A DNA stretch of 64,000 nt. Origin: Ligula intestinalis. Taxonomy: Eukaryota; Platyhelminthes; Cestoda; Diphyllobothriidea; Diphyllobothriidae. Position 1 is the first letter of the stretch, and the number at the start of each line of letters is the position of its first letter. Both the position numbers and the translations under genes were made by a program. The notes under the pieces are model-generated. The model did not search any database and was not told the origin of the DNA. It saw nothing but the letters and a program-made list of their open reading frames with translations. The stretch covers positions 55,040,996 to 55,104,995 of the forward strand of contig JAYGXS010000005.1 in assembly GCA_036362985.1 (NCBI GenBank), in the 5' to 3' direction. Below, piece after piece: positions 53,140-63,930 of this stretch.

Positions 53140-53410
53140 TGGATCCGCCTTATTGGCCGCCGGAACAACGCATGCGCCGGCGACGCCCGATGTCCTCATC
53201 ACTCCGGAGCCGTCCCGAATAGGGAACGAACGCACTATTCCGCGAGTCAACACTCTTTCCATCTATTCTCCGTTCCATTGTGTACGCAATAAACTCTTCC
53301 TTCTACTCTGGCCTTCCCAAGGCTTCTCCCATATACTAAGGAACCGGGCCTTGAAGATTGTAGTTGTTAGGGTAAATCGTCATAGCCTTAACTCCTATAC
53401 TAGCATATCA
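53140..53410 (+). repeat. Dispersed repeat R-D, copy 5
   Basis: This is the most complete plus-strand copy: 'gcgagtcaacactctttcca', 'gtacgcaataaactcttcc', 'gaagattgtagttgttaggg'. The AATAAA lies about 120 bp before the end of the conserved part. Confidence 0.65.
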
Positions 53411-53954
53411 GGGCTTTCCTTGGTTTCCGTCCTCTCAACTCTATCCTTCAGGCCATGTCATCTTGTTGTTAACGAGACGTTATTACTCAATATCGCAGGT
53501 GCTGCCCTGTCACATGGTGCTAAAGTAGCCTTTTGCGCTGGCACTTTATCACTTTTTACTCTCGCTCACCCATAGTAGATGCTCAAAAATATTCGAGGCA
53601 CCCGGGCTTCTTATTTTTACTACTGCCACTACTGTTTATACTGCTTCTTCTAGCGGTGTATCTGAGTAATAGTATTACTGATAATATTTTGTCAGAAGTG
53701 ACACTGAGTGGTGTCAGGTCTGGAAGCGTGTTCTCTTGATCTCACATAGGAGCGTGGACCTGGATTTTTGCAATTCCCAGTAGAGCAGATGTTTAGAGCT
53801 CGGAGCACATCAGTGTTTGTCCTGGTTTTCTCCTAAGTTTACACGGCTGGGGCTCGGATGCTACTGTTAGAAGTGCAAATGTGGGAAAGGTGAGAGAGTG
53901 GGGCAGATTTTCCGGAAGTCTAGTTTCGCTATTATTCAGCACAATTCACCACGT

Positions 53955-54150
53955 TGCTTCAGCCTACTGAGGCTCATAGTGGACATCGTCGAGAGCGACG
54001 GTCGAACTGTCCTATGCTCCTTACGCTTTTATAGCTTTCTAAACTTTCCTGCGTCCAACAACAAGTCCACGTATCCTAAGGCACTTGTTTAATCGCCTCG
54101 CCTCTGAATACGAAACTTTTGTACAAGGATTCAACAAGGTGCTAATACAA
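53955..54150 (+). repeat. Dispersed repeat R-B, copy 2 (partial)
   Basis: 'ctactgaggctcatagtgg', 'cgacggtcgaactgtc' and 'cacgtatcctaaggc' match copy 3. It stops near 'attcaacaaggtgct', just before the PLE end at 54190. Confidence 0.6.
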
Positions 54151-54189
54151 GCAAACATGCGAATTCCAGGAAGTAATTGATTAGCAGAA

Positions 54190-54300
54190 CACTACTCGAT
54201 CGCTGGGACAATGTGTTTATTCGCCTGACGTTTCGAAATCCGTTGTGGATTCATCAGCAGAGACATACTCACAGAAAAGTAGCAGAAACCGTTTGTGTGC
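54190..54300 (-). mobile_element. Solo PLE terminal block with class II hammerhead motif
   Basis: It contains 'cgatcgctgggacaatg' and the hammerhead-like core at 54222-54262, as in the pLTR of PLE 4 and the blocks at 56640 and 58700. No RT or endonuclease is attached. Confidence 0.55.
54222..54262 (-). ncRNA. Hammerhead-like motif, class II
   Basis: Minus strand: core CUGAUGA, stem II AUCC/GGAU, UUCGAAACGUC with a minimal AC/GU stem III, then AGG. The stem I 5' strand (expected CCU) is not conserved. Confidence 0.5.
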
Positions 54301-54439
54301 GCAGGGTTTTGCCGTACAATTTAAACATGCATAAAAATCGATAAATGCCTTTAGTGTGTGCTGATTCGTCGCGTCAGCAGTGACCATCTGGCCCTGCGGC
54401 GTTGGCATAGAATGATGTGGTGGCCTGGCTGTTCCCCGA

Positions 54440-54905
54440 GCGGTGACTTGCTTTCGCCAAATTTAGTCGCAGCACCGAATATGGATTGGGCAATTCGTTG
54501 CTTAAGCCTACTGAAGCCCATGATGGACATCGTCGAGGGCAACGGTCGAACTGTCGTATGCTTTTTCTACTTTTCTTTGTCATTCCAAACTTTTCTGCGT
54601 CCAACCACAAGTGCACGTATCCTAAGGTGCTAAGTTAATCGCCTCGCTTCTGAATTTGAAACTAGGATTCAACAAGGCTCCGAATTTAATGCCCAACCAA
54701 CAATTAGTGAGAGTTAAACATTCCCCTTTCTCAAGATAGCTTCTCTCCTTGAGTTCAGGGCATGAAAACTGTGACCGGTAGCTGGAGGATTTCCCACCGC
54801 TGGGTTACGTCACTACCACTATTCAAGCGCCAGCGGTTTGATCAAAGAATAGGTCTCCAACAGCTGGCACACAGGACGAGTGGAGTCCTTTTGATTAAAA
54901 GCAGC
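54440..54905 (+). repeat. Dispersed repeat R-B, copy 3
   Basis: This is the longest copy. It adds a 5' part ('cgaatatggattgggcaa') not visible in copy 1. The 3' border near 'tttaatcaaaag' agrees with copy 1. Confidence 0.6.
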
Positions 54906-55041
54906 AGCAGAGCAGCATGATGACGCTGTAGGTGAACGCTTATGCCCTGCACGCAATTGTTGGTCTCTTCCTTTCCCTTGCACAAAAAGCCGGAACGGTT
55001 GCACATGAAAGGCTCGACAGTTTTATTGTTTTTACTCGCAG

Positions 55042-55068
55042 CGAGGGGAGGGGGGGGGGGGGGGGGAC
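55042..55068. repeat. G-tract
   Basis: A run of G with a single early interruption. Similar C/G runs lie at 40818, 46625 and 47508. Such runs can pause polymerases and form G-quadruplexes; they could also be assembly artefacts. Confidence 0.6.
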
Positions 55069-55840
55069 GAAAACACTAGGCGGAAGTGACATAAAATAGT
55101 CAAATAAGGGGTGAGGAAACTGGGATAGTAACAGCCTAAGAACAATATGAACGATAGGGGATAGACTGCATGCATTGGAGGAGAGTATGGATGAATTTCC
55201 AATGAATCGGTTACAAGTGTACATTCTTGACACTTCAGACCCTCAAAATATCGGTGAAGCACTAATCACTAATTTCCTCAAGGTTAAGGCATCATGATTT
55301 CTAAGGTCGCCTAAAATGAAGGTTGTATTTCATGTTGAAAAGTATTATACTGTCCCAGTCAAATGCATTCAGCATTAATGTGCATATATGGATTATTTTT
55401 GAAGCAAGACAGAACCACCCGCTCCACGCGACTTAGCTGACTTTGATGCACTTCAGCCTATTTTCAACGATCTCGTTCCCCCTTCGACTATATAATGCTG
55501 CAAAGTAAAGTACACAGGCATCTCAATGAAGTTCATTGGCACTGCTGCTTTTTCGCAGCTTACATGAAACAATACCTGTTGGCGATCAGGGACGTTGAGC
55601 GTCACCGTTTTTTTGGATTTGCGTTTCAGAGTTGCATATTTCCACGCCCGCGGTTAATTTTCTCACTGGACTGGAACCCAGTTCGATATATTTTGAATGG
55701 AACTAATTGCAAAGTAGCGGAATCTGATAATTTGAAATACTCCAATGACTAAATGAGGAGGGAAATATTTAAGATTATGAATATGAAGTTGATACGTTTA
55801 GGTACAGAAAGACTGGACACAATATATATTAATATAGACA

Positions 55841-56395
55841 GAGAAGTAGAAAGCGTTTCGATCACCGGAATCATAGTTTTACTTGTCTGAGCTTTCAAAC
55901 TCTTTCTGGAGTGAGCAGTCAGACGGGGTGTATCGCATACCATGTCTAAACTGCCCCCGAAATTTCACAGGACAGACAGGACATATGCTTGGTTCGCGCA
56001 TACACGAACATAAGCTGGCTGTAAGACGGCGTGACGCATTATCACAAGTGGCGGCTCACACCTACGAGACCGGTCACGAGTTCAATTTCGCAGCTGCGAG
56101 GGTAATCGCGAACGCCGGCAACAAAACAGGCCACGAATTGATTGAAGCTTTGGCATCGGATGAGAACTCAATCCATCGATCTATCGATCTGGCGCCGGCA
56201 TACATCGTCTTGTGCAGGCATCTCCGGACTGATGGCACTGGCTGTTGACTACTCCCATCTCCCTACCCTCCATGACGGTTGATTGGCTTGCCTTTCGTTG
56301 ATGCTCTTTACCTCTGACGATGGACTTCAGAAAGAGCCCGAAAGCTCAGGCAAGTAAAACTATGATTCCGGTGATCGAAACGCCTTCGACTTCTC
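55841..56395 (+). mobile_element. Penelope-like element 9: GIY-YIG between inverted arms
   Basis: 55883-56248 encodes GVYRIPCLNCPRNFTGQTGH, LGSRIHEHKLAV, SQVAAHTYETGHEFNFAAA and LIEALASDEN with the catalytic Glu, all in one open frame. The GIY motif reads GVY...NFTG. About 68 bp at each end (55841-55909 and 56325-56395) are inverted copies. The right arm carries the class II hammerhead. The RT is missing. Confidence 0.82.
56311..56351 (+). ncRNA. Hammerhead-like motif, class II, PLE 9
   Basis: CCU, core CUGACGA (56314-56320), stem II GGaCUU/AAGaGCC with one mismatch, GAAA (56340-56343), AG/CU stem III, C as the site, AGG. It resembles 40325-40366 and keeps all core positions. Confidence 0.6.
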
Positions 56396-56639
56396 GATCT
56401 ACACACATGCCTGGGATGCGAAAATTTTCTTCAATTCGTGAGGTATTAATATTCTAATATGAAAGGGATTCTATTTGTACGAACTGCAAGAGCTTTTTAT
56501 ACCGTATCTTTTTATCTATTTTTGTGGAGATTTTTGGATTGAGCGTCGAGGATGCGGTCATGTCCATCTTGCAAACTACGCTGTCTCATCTTATGGAACG
56601 CTGTCATCAAATGGACGTTAAAAGGATTCGGAGTGAGAA

Positions 56640-56730
56640 GTAAACGCAATCGCTGGGACAGTAACTTTATTTGCTGGATGTTTCGGATTCCAGCTCGATC
56701 CCACCCTCAGAGACGGCAAAAAGATTTGCA
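56640..56730 (-). mobile_element. Solo PLE terminal block, degenerate class II motif
   Basis: 'gcaatcgctgggacagtaac' and, on the minus strand, GAAUCCGAAACAUCCAGC match the other PLE ends. The core is mutated to CUGAGGG. Confidence 0.5.
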
Positions 56731-57295
56731 GTATTTATAGGATTCAATCGCTAGGCTACTGCATACCTATGGCAAGTAACGGCTTCTTTTCTGGTGCGCT
56801 TATTGTTTAATGGCGGGCGTTCGGGTCGTCCCCTGATGAAAATTAATTACCCGTATTGTAGATTAGCATGATAATTGTTCGGCCACTCGGATCACTGGTA
56901 ACGGCGTTGGAAATTTTTCTCGGCTGAAGGCTCCCCAAGGGGATAGTTACTTTGTCTAAACCAAGTTTTAGCACTGAATATGGGTTAGGAATGTCACTAC
57001 TCCTGTTTAGAGACCAGTGGCCTGTTAACTATTACGCAAACAGTTCGTGGCTAACGCGATTGCCATCGCTCGCGTCATCGAAGTTGAATTTGCGGCAGGG
57101 GGTGTTGAATGGGCCACGACTTGAGAATTGTCCTAATTTCCCCGCACTGCTGACGCGTGTTCGACAATTCACATCCCGAGTGGTCTTCCAGTTTTTTCGA
57201 CGTAGTTTGCCTGCAACTGCACTATATCCGATAAATTACTCCAGATGTTTATTACCGTGACAGTAGGTCCTTTAGTTTCATTATTTGATGCCTAA

Positions 57296-57815
57296 TGGTT
57301 ACCTCCAATCTGTGTGCGATTACAACAGCAAGTGATGCTAGAAGGCGACTAACGGCTTCCGAGGCGTTTTTGGGGTATAGAATTTTGGGTTGCTGCGTTT
57401 TTTAAAGTTCGTCTCGTTTCCCCATGTACCGGTTGACGAACTTGCGTGGCTAGCTGTTTTCCCTGAACATCCGTCGACGATATTGCAGCTCGGAAACCTT
57501 GTCTTCCTGTTTCCACTGCAGTGTGTCTCATCACGCCGATATAGCGTCCCTAGGCAACTGCGTTTTTGGTTGATTGGGTGGCTGCTGTTGAAATTCAGTA
57601 CTCGCATCATATTTTTCGCAAGGGTTCTGACCGCGCAATTTCTCTTCACCTATTACACGACCATGTGCATTTTCAGACCTGTCGGAAACATTCAACCCGT
57701 GGCGTGCACTTGCGCTTATCGTATTCAAAAGGACGATTTTGTGTGCAACATGGTTTGCTCTCAAGTCCATATAGACCATCAGCTTTGGTAAACTTAAAGA
57801 CTGAATTTCCATAAG
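57296..57815 (-). mobile_element. Penelope-like element 10: RT thumb fragment
   Basis: MMRVLNFNSSHPINQKRSCL, GTLYRRDETHCSGN and, in another frame, SEAVSRLLASLAVVIAHRLE are consecutive PLE blocks between palm and endonuclease. The palm and GIY-YIG are absent. Confidence 0.7.
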
Positions 57816-57819
57816 TGTC

Positions 57820-58640
57820 TAGTGGCCTCGTATTCTAAGCCATGCTTTCCTCGCACGCTTCTGGGGGCATGTCTGGCATGTCTGCTACTCGTGTCAACTA
57901 AGCACGTGCGCACCAGAGCGTGTCAAAGACAGGTTAAGGTTACAGACGTGTGTTAACTCTCTGTCTGTCCTAACTACTCAACCACTTTCCAAGGCTAGTT
58001 CTCAAAGGACCTTATTGTGTTGACTACTTACACTCAGACACTCCTGAAGCCAGCGACCTCACGGCCGGTTGTAGACATCCGGAACCGGCGACTTTACCGC
58101 CGGAATTCGTATCTGGACCCAGCCTGCTCCTGGCTGGACTGCACTCATCTGGGAGCCAATTACCGATTACTCATATTCTATTTCTTCTACACTTAATCAA
58201 ATTATCCATAATATTATGGCTTTCCACGCCTTATCTTATCTCTTAATTGATAAACGTTGGGATACGTCCTGTCTTCTATTATCCAGCCAGGTTGCATAGT
58301 ATCCTACATTGTTGACCCCGACGCTCTCTATATCCTACACGTACACAATAAAGTTTAATATATACTAATCCATCACCCCAGACCAGGTAACTGCAAATAT
58401 TGTGGAAGGAAATCGCAATCAATATTCCTTACGATCACGTTTGGATTACACGGGGCCTGTAAATGCTTCTGACCATTAGCAGTGGAGCGTATAAAAGCTC
58501 TTTGAATATATGTGAATATCACATTAAGGATTTAGTAAATTTCAAACCTTTAGGGATAATTTTAAGGATCGCAATTTTAGGTTTCTGATATACGAATTTC
58601 AGCTGGTTTTACTTGGTTGGGTTTAAGAAGGACTCCACAT
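57820..58640. other. Unassigned spacer, possible LTR-like end
   Basis: 'acacaataaagtttaatata' at 58345 could be a polyadenylation signal of a transcribed repeat, and 57990-58390 has LTR-like composition. No paired copy or primer-binding site was seen, so this is weak. Confidence 0.3.
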
Positions 58641-58699
58641 ACACAGTCACCAAACTGGAACAGAGTGTAGTCAGTGGACATTCCAATCTTTTGTACACT

Positions 58700-58800
58700 A
58701 GTATCTTCAGAAGGCTGGAAGACGCTCTCTGGGACCAGTATTTGACTTACCCGACGTTTCGAACTCTCACGCGAGCTCATTATCAAGGAATAAAAATGCA
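58700..58800 (-). mobile_element. Solo PLE terminal block, class II motif
   Basis: On the minus strand, UUGAUAAUGAGCUC, GAGUUC, then GAAACGUCGGG; 'gctctctgggaccagta' matches the 'ctgggacaatg' block of the 54190 copy. The core is UGAUAAUG in place of CUGANGA, so it is inactive. Confidence 0.45.
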
Positions 58801-58856
58801 CAACCCACCGTGTTTTCAGCTCAAATCTACTGGGAATGACCCTCTGCTCTGGTATT

Positions 58857-59420
58857 AATGTTTTTCGCGCAACTTGAGATGGGTATCAGGAAGATCGATA
58901 TGCCTGGAAACGGTGGTAATAAGGTTTTTGCGGCTGAGGAAGTAGGATAGGCAGAGAAGGAAACTTTTAGAAGTAGGTGTAAAGTGAAAAAAGTAGTCGA
59001 TGTTGCTTCCCGTGGCCGCTGGGAGTAATTTGTTCCGCATGTAAATTGAAGGGGTGCGCAGCGCTTCACGCCGCGGACTATACTAATCTAACTCGAGAAC
59101 GGTAATTTTGACCTCAGGTATGTTGAAGTAGACTACCTCCTAACCATCATTTCTATTTTTCAGGATTTTCAAGAAACCTGCAATTCGATAATCGGGTTTT
59201 TCCGCAAAAATTTAAGCGATAATGCAGAATAGGAAAATCTACAGATATAATCAACAACATTTCTAAATACAATAACATAAAATACATATGGCAGTTATTA
59301 AAGTATATTCCATTGCCTATCCTAATTCACCACCCATAAAACCCTATAACCACAATTTTCGCAGGAAGAAATGCCAGGACTAGGGGTATATGAGTTGCAA
59401 TACATAAACTACTTTTGCCA
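58857..59420. mobile_element. TIR element T1, copy C (minus)
   Basis: It is collinear with the reverse complement of copies A and B, including 'gttccgcatgtaaattgaag' and 'acctcctaaccatcatttct'. The right end (reversed) reads GGCAAAAGTAGTTTATGTAT. The left terminal 60 bp has been lost or replaced. Confidence 0.62.
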
Positions 59421-59569
59421 AAATGACGTTACAATGAGTCTCTGAAACTAATTCAAATCAACTTGACGACCTGTTAAGACCGATCAGTCTGAAGTAGAGC
59501 AATAATGACTAGCACTGCAGTCTACAAAGCAAACCGGGTCGCCGCTGCCAAGGTCAAAAGCGCCTCAGA

Positions 59570-59905
59570 TATACCACACTCCACACTGCTAACACACCTG
59601 CGCGTGAATTGGCTTCGTCGGACACCTTCGGACACAACACTCCGTTGACACCAAATTCTACAACGAAAAACAGTCAGGCTTCAAATCCTACGACGGCAAT
59701 CATCCCCACCGTTCGGTGGCCCCGACACCATCCTCCCTACCATAAACTCCGCGTCGACCACCACCACCGAAATCACTCGCCCCAATCACCCTCATCGCCT
59801 CCGCTGACGCGTTAGTTACTACTGCCAACATCCTCGCCCCTGGGGGCCCGAGCACAAGGTGTCATCATTGCGAACGCACACTCACCTCCGCGACTGGCGA
59901 AGCAC
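59570..59905 (+). other. Possible N-terminal fragment of an RTE-type LINE
   Basis: Thr/Ser/Pro/Asn-rich reading frames (NSTTKNSQASNPTTAIIPT) followed by CHHCERTLTSATG in another frame recall the low-complexity linker and C2H2 finger of cestode RTE-like LINEs. Frames are broken and the match is by composition only. Confidence 0.25.
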
Positions 59906-60081
59906 ATTCGATAGAAGGTGATTATTTTGGGGCTAGCCTTTGGTAACGTTAAGAAAAATTGTAAATCGACTATGGAGCTATGCAGCTGGGAGTCTTGAAA
60001 TATTAATCATGTTTACGGAAGAATATAAAAAATGAAGAATAATAAAATATAAAGCTTCTTTTCCCTGGTGAAAATTTGAAG

Positions 60082-62311
60082 ACTGTATAAACAGCAAAAT
60101 TTAATGGATCCATAAATTTCGAGAGGGCTCTTCAGTTGCCACCCCTCATTGCATAACGGGAATGAACGTTAGAGAAAATACACAACTGAAGTCATACAGA
60201 AAAAATCGATAAAAACCGACAAGGCCAAGAGGCATTCGATAAAGCTGAAAGTTAAACGCTGTAGACAGCAAAAACAGGAGAAAAAACGTCTAGGCAAAAA
60301 AGAAAGAAAATTTGGGGAGGGGAATGTGTAAACAAGGAGCCAGTGTTACCAAGGTAGAGTTAGGTTAACTACATGCTCCAATTGTTTACATAGGTCGGGT
60401 TTAAACCGCCTTATATACGCTGCCTCCAGGTAGCGTAAGGTGCGAGTTGTTCGTGCTTGAACAAGTACTCAGAAGGAGGTTTTAGGGTCCACGGAGTGGC
60501 CCGTATCTAGCAAGTGTTCAGTGATTGACGAGCGAGGTGTTCGTTTTTCTTGCTTAAACAACCAGCTAGGTAAGTGTTCCTTTGCTCTGGTGGCCAATTG
60601 CCTTTGCGTTCGCCCTATGTACTTGCATCCGCAAGTGCATGTAAATTCATAAACACAGTTTGAAGTGGCGTGCATCGGTAAGGCATCCTTCGCACGAGGA
60701 ATCGGCAAAAGCTTTGTTAGATTGCAAATTATAAGCTCAGCGGCATAATATGTCCTGTGAATGGCATTAATGAGTCGTCTCTTGATGGTATTGAAAATGT
60801 TGTCACCCTTAAACGGCAAAGATATGAAAACGGGCTTCTTCGGAACTATCTGTTCTGTCATTTTAGGCCGTAATGGTTTTTTATATTTGTCTATAAACTG
60901 TGTTGGGTATCCGCGCTTCTGTAGAGTTACTTTGAGTTGAGTTATTTCAGCTTCCAATGTATCCACAGAACAGATTTTTCTCGTTCTCTGGAAGAGAGTG
61001 CATACCAAGTTTCGTTTCCATTGAGTGGGCACAAAACTCAAATAATGCAAGTACTGTCCTTTCCACGTATTCTTATGGTAGACAGTTCGTGTGATGGAGC
61101 CATCTTTCTTTCTTGACATGTGAAAATCGAGGAAAGAAAGCTGGTTATCCCGTTCCTGTTCCATGATAAATTTGATCTTGGGATGCAGGCTGTTCATTAT
61201 GAGCAATAATTGTTCAGCTTCTTTGATGTTGTCTACGATCGCGAAGACGTCATCTACGTATCTTCTGTACAGGGTTATCTTGTTCAACTTCGTGGATACT
61301 TTTTCTTCTAGATGCCCCATAAATATGTCAGCAAAGGTTGGTCCCAGGGGACTTCCCATTGCTACTCCATCAATTTGTCGACATAGATGGCCATCAAATA
61401 GAAATTGCACATCTTTCGTACACAATTTTAATAAATCACGTAATATTTCAGGGGATAGGCGAGTTTCGGAAGAATAGGTGCAGATGATTTCAATAGTTTC
61501 ATCTAGTGGCACGTTGGTGAATAATGATTCAACGTCAAGAGAGATCATATATTTGTCTGAAATATTTTGATTCCTAATTTCATCAATAAAATGGAAGCTG
61601 TCTCTTAATGTATAGGCAGAAAATTTATTGCGGATCGGTTCCAATTCTTTAACTAGCCATTGCGCTAGTCTGTGAAAGGGAGAATTGTACATCGATAGAA
61701 TAGGACGTAACGGAATATCCCTTTTATGAGTTTTAGGTAATCCGTATAGGCGTGGAATATAAGAACCTCTCGGTTTTAAGGATAGCGCTGTTTTGGTATC
61801 TATTAGATTATTATCCAACAGACGCTTGATAGTTTTCCAGGCGGAATCTTCCAATGCCTTGGTTTCTTCTTTGCCTTGTGGTTCTTGACGGAATTTACTT
61901 GAATCATTTAAGATTTTTTTTCATCTTATTAGCATAATCCTTACGATTGATAATGACAACTCCATGCCCTTTGTCCGGTTTAGAAATTACTATTTCTGTG
62001 TGATGTTTTAATTCGGATAGAGCAAGCATATGTTCTTTAGTTATAGGAGTACGTTGTGATATTGGAGCTCTTCTGTACTGGTATGCGATATCCACAACTT
62101 TGGCTTTCATCCATCCTAAGTCGTCATTGGATCTGGGTATTAAATCTGATAGTTGAGAGCTCAAGTCTTCAAACTGGGCTTCAATTTCAACTGGATTAAT
62201 TCTTTTCTTTGGCACACAGAAATCTAGTCCTAATGAAAGCGCAATGAGGGGTGGCAACTGAAGAGCCCTCTCGAAATTTTTGGATCCATTAAATTTTGCT
62301 GTTTATACAGT
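60082..62311 (-). mobile_element. Penelope-like element 11, near-complete, with 71-bp inverted ends
   Basis: The element opens and closes with ACTGTATAAACAGC: right arm 62241-62311, left arm 60082-60152, differing at one of 71 positions. The arm includes the ATG and first codons of the protein, so the start of the coding region is repeated in reverse after the 3' UTR. Length is 2.23 kb. No hammerhead motif was found in it, unlike the other PLE groups. Confidence 0.88.
60346..62289 (-). pseudogene. Penelope-like reverse transcriptase/GIY-YIG endonuclease (nearly intact)
   Basis: ATG at 62289 begins MDPKNFERALQLPPLIALS. Landmarks in order: ISKPDKGHGVVIINRKDY (RT-N), YIPRLYGLPKTHK, MISLDVESLFTNVP (motif A), RQIDGVAMGSPLGP (motif B), LYRRYVDDVF (motif C), QLSFLDF (motif D/E), KRGYPTQF, CVYEFTCTCGCKYIGRTQRQ (GIY-YIG), REHLPSW-like AKEHLPSW, ITEHLLDTGHSVDPK, then RYLEAAYIRRFKPDLCKQ with the catalytic Glu, ending LTLPW and TAA at 60346-60348. 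Lesions: a one-base shift in an A8 run near 61915 and TGA at 60469-60471, 41 codons before the true stop. PLE proteins copy their RNA at target breaks made by the GIY-YIG nuclease and are relatives of telomerase. Confidence 0.88.
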
Positions 62312-63730
62312 ATTCAACTAATAAAATAAAATCGTTTAGCATTTAAAACCTTTACTGAGATAGGAGCTATTACTATCGAGCTTCCGCCAAAGCACAAAAA
62401 CAAAGTCATCTCTCTTTTTACTGATGCTCAGCTTACTAAACTGAGAATGAGCGTTCTGAAAACTAAATTCTGAACAACACAGATGTGCCTCGTCAACGAA
62501 AACACCGCTTAAGTGACTTTGTGACCGCGACTGACTGTCGCAAAAAGCATTTGCTGCATGAGAATCGTTATTTCCGACTGAAACAAATGTGAAATTCTCC
62601 ACATCCCTTCTCCCACGAAACTCTTGACCGACCTTCATATGATTGTTTACCTCTTACGAAGGCTGTCTCCTTCCTCCCTCGAATGCTGGCCACCCTCCCG
62701 TGCTACCCTTTCACGCGATTGTACAGGAGTGAGTACTGCCACCCGGTCTCTTATCACCTTTTAACACGATGCTGTCAATTCCCCGTTAACGTCAGAGACA
62801 GTCGTCGTGACTATCGGAGATGAACTTCCGAGAAGTGACTTTGTGAGGAGAGGCAGCTTTCCCCCTCCCCTTCTTGACCCGGTTGCCGCAGTCACCCCGA
62901 GAACCATAAGTCCACCCCCCCGGCGGACACTGCGTGCGCGATGGATGTGGCCATCGAAGGGTGCCGCTACCACTTTACTATTACCGCCATTCACGAACCA
63001 CCCCCTCCCTTTTCGCACTTGTGTTTCAGACCAATCCAGAGGTCATATGAATGACCTCCTGAAATCATTTAAAAGCAGAGCCACGCCCCCTCTCCCACTA
63101 ACACACGCACGCTTTCCAAAGACCAGTTTCGCTCTGCGTGGCGTTAGTATTGAATTTGTGTTGTTCCCTTGCATAGGAGTCAGGCTATTCGTTCGACTCC
63201 CTTCGCTCTTGACTTAATGCATCCATTTTTGAGTTTTGTACATTGCTTATCCTTTACTAGCTTTGCTTAATAGTACCGTACTGCATTGATAGTTGTTATC
63301 AATGGGTTTGACGTACGCGTGACTGCTAGATGCAGGGTCAGAGAAGTCAAGAAGACAAAACAAACATCAAAAGGCAAACGGGCAGGAAGAGATAGAGCAT
63401 CTAGCACATGCAGTGGCAGAAGTATAATATAATTAAAGGAAAATCTGCACGCTAAAGAAACGATAGAGTAAATTCTAAAATAAAACGGTAATTTTAACCA
63501 TAGTACACTCCTTTGATATCATGCAGAACATCATTTTCAAGTAGTTCTTTGTATATGTGTTTTGGGACTTGCATTCAAGTATTGTTGAGCATCGGCAATG
63601 CAATATTAGAACAAGGCAAACATCATGAGTTGAGCAGGATTTAATGACGTCATGAAATTTCGTGATCTCTCAATCAGCTGCAAACGGTCGTCCAATTAAG
63701 TGTCAGTCTCGAAGGGTGAAACATGTTTGG
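62312..63730. other. Unassigned spacer
   Basis: Open frames at 62336-62638 (-) and 62807-63217 (+) have no recognisable domain, and I found no matching splice partners. The 62870-63010 part is Pro/Arg-coding and GC-rich. Confidence 0.35.
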
Positions 63731-63930
63731 TAAAGGGAGTAGAAACAATTAGTCATAGATGTGGGTGCATGGTGAGGGGTAGAGGAGGGGAAAGGTAATT
63801 GTCACAGCATAGCAGTTCTTGAAAGCGTGCAGGACGTGGTTAAAAGGGGGGAGGTTTGGGGCAGGGGGCAGGCTAGCAGTCAGTCCTAAGGGTGACGAAG
63901 AGGCGTAAGCGAGAATGGGTTTATCCATCG

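Noticed and set aside
57990..58395. Solo LTR with AATAAAG
   Set aside because: No second copy, no defined TG/CA ends and no target duplication could be shown from this window alone; kept only as a weak note.
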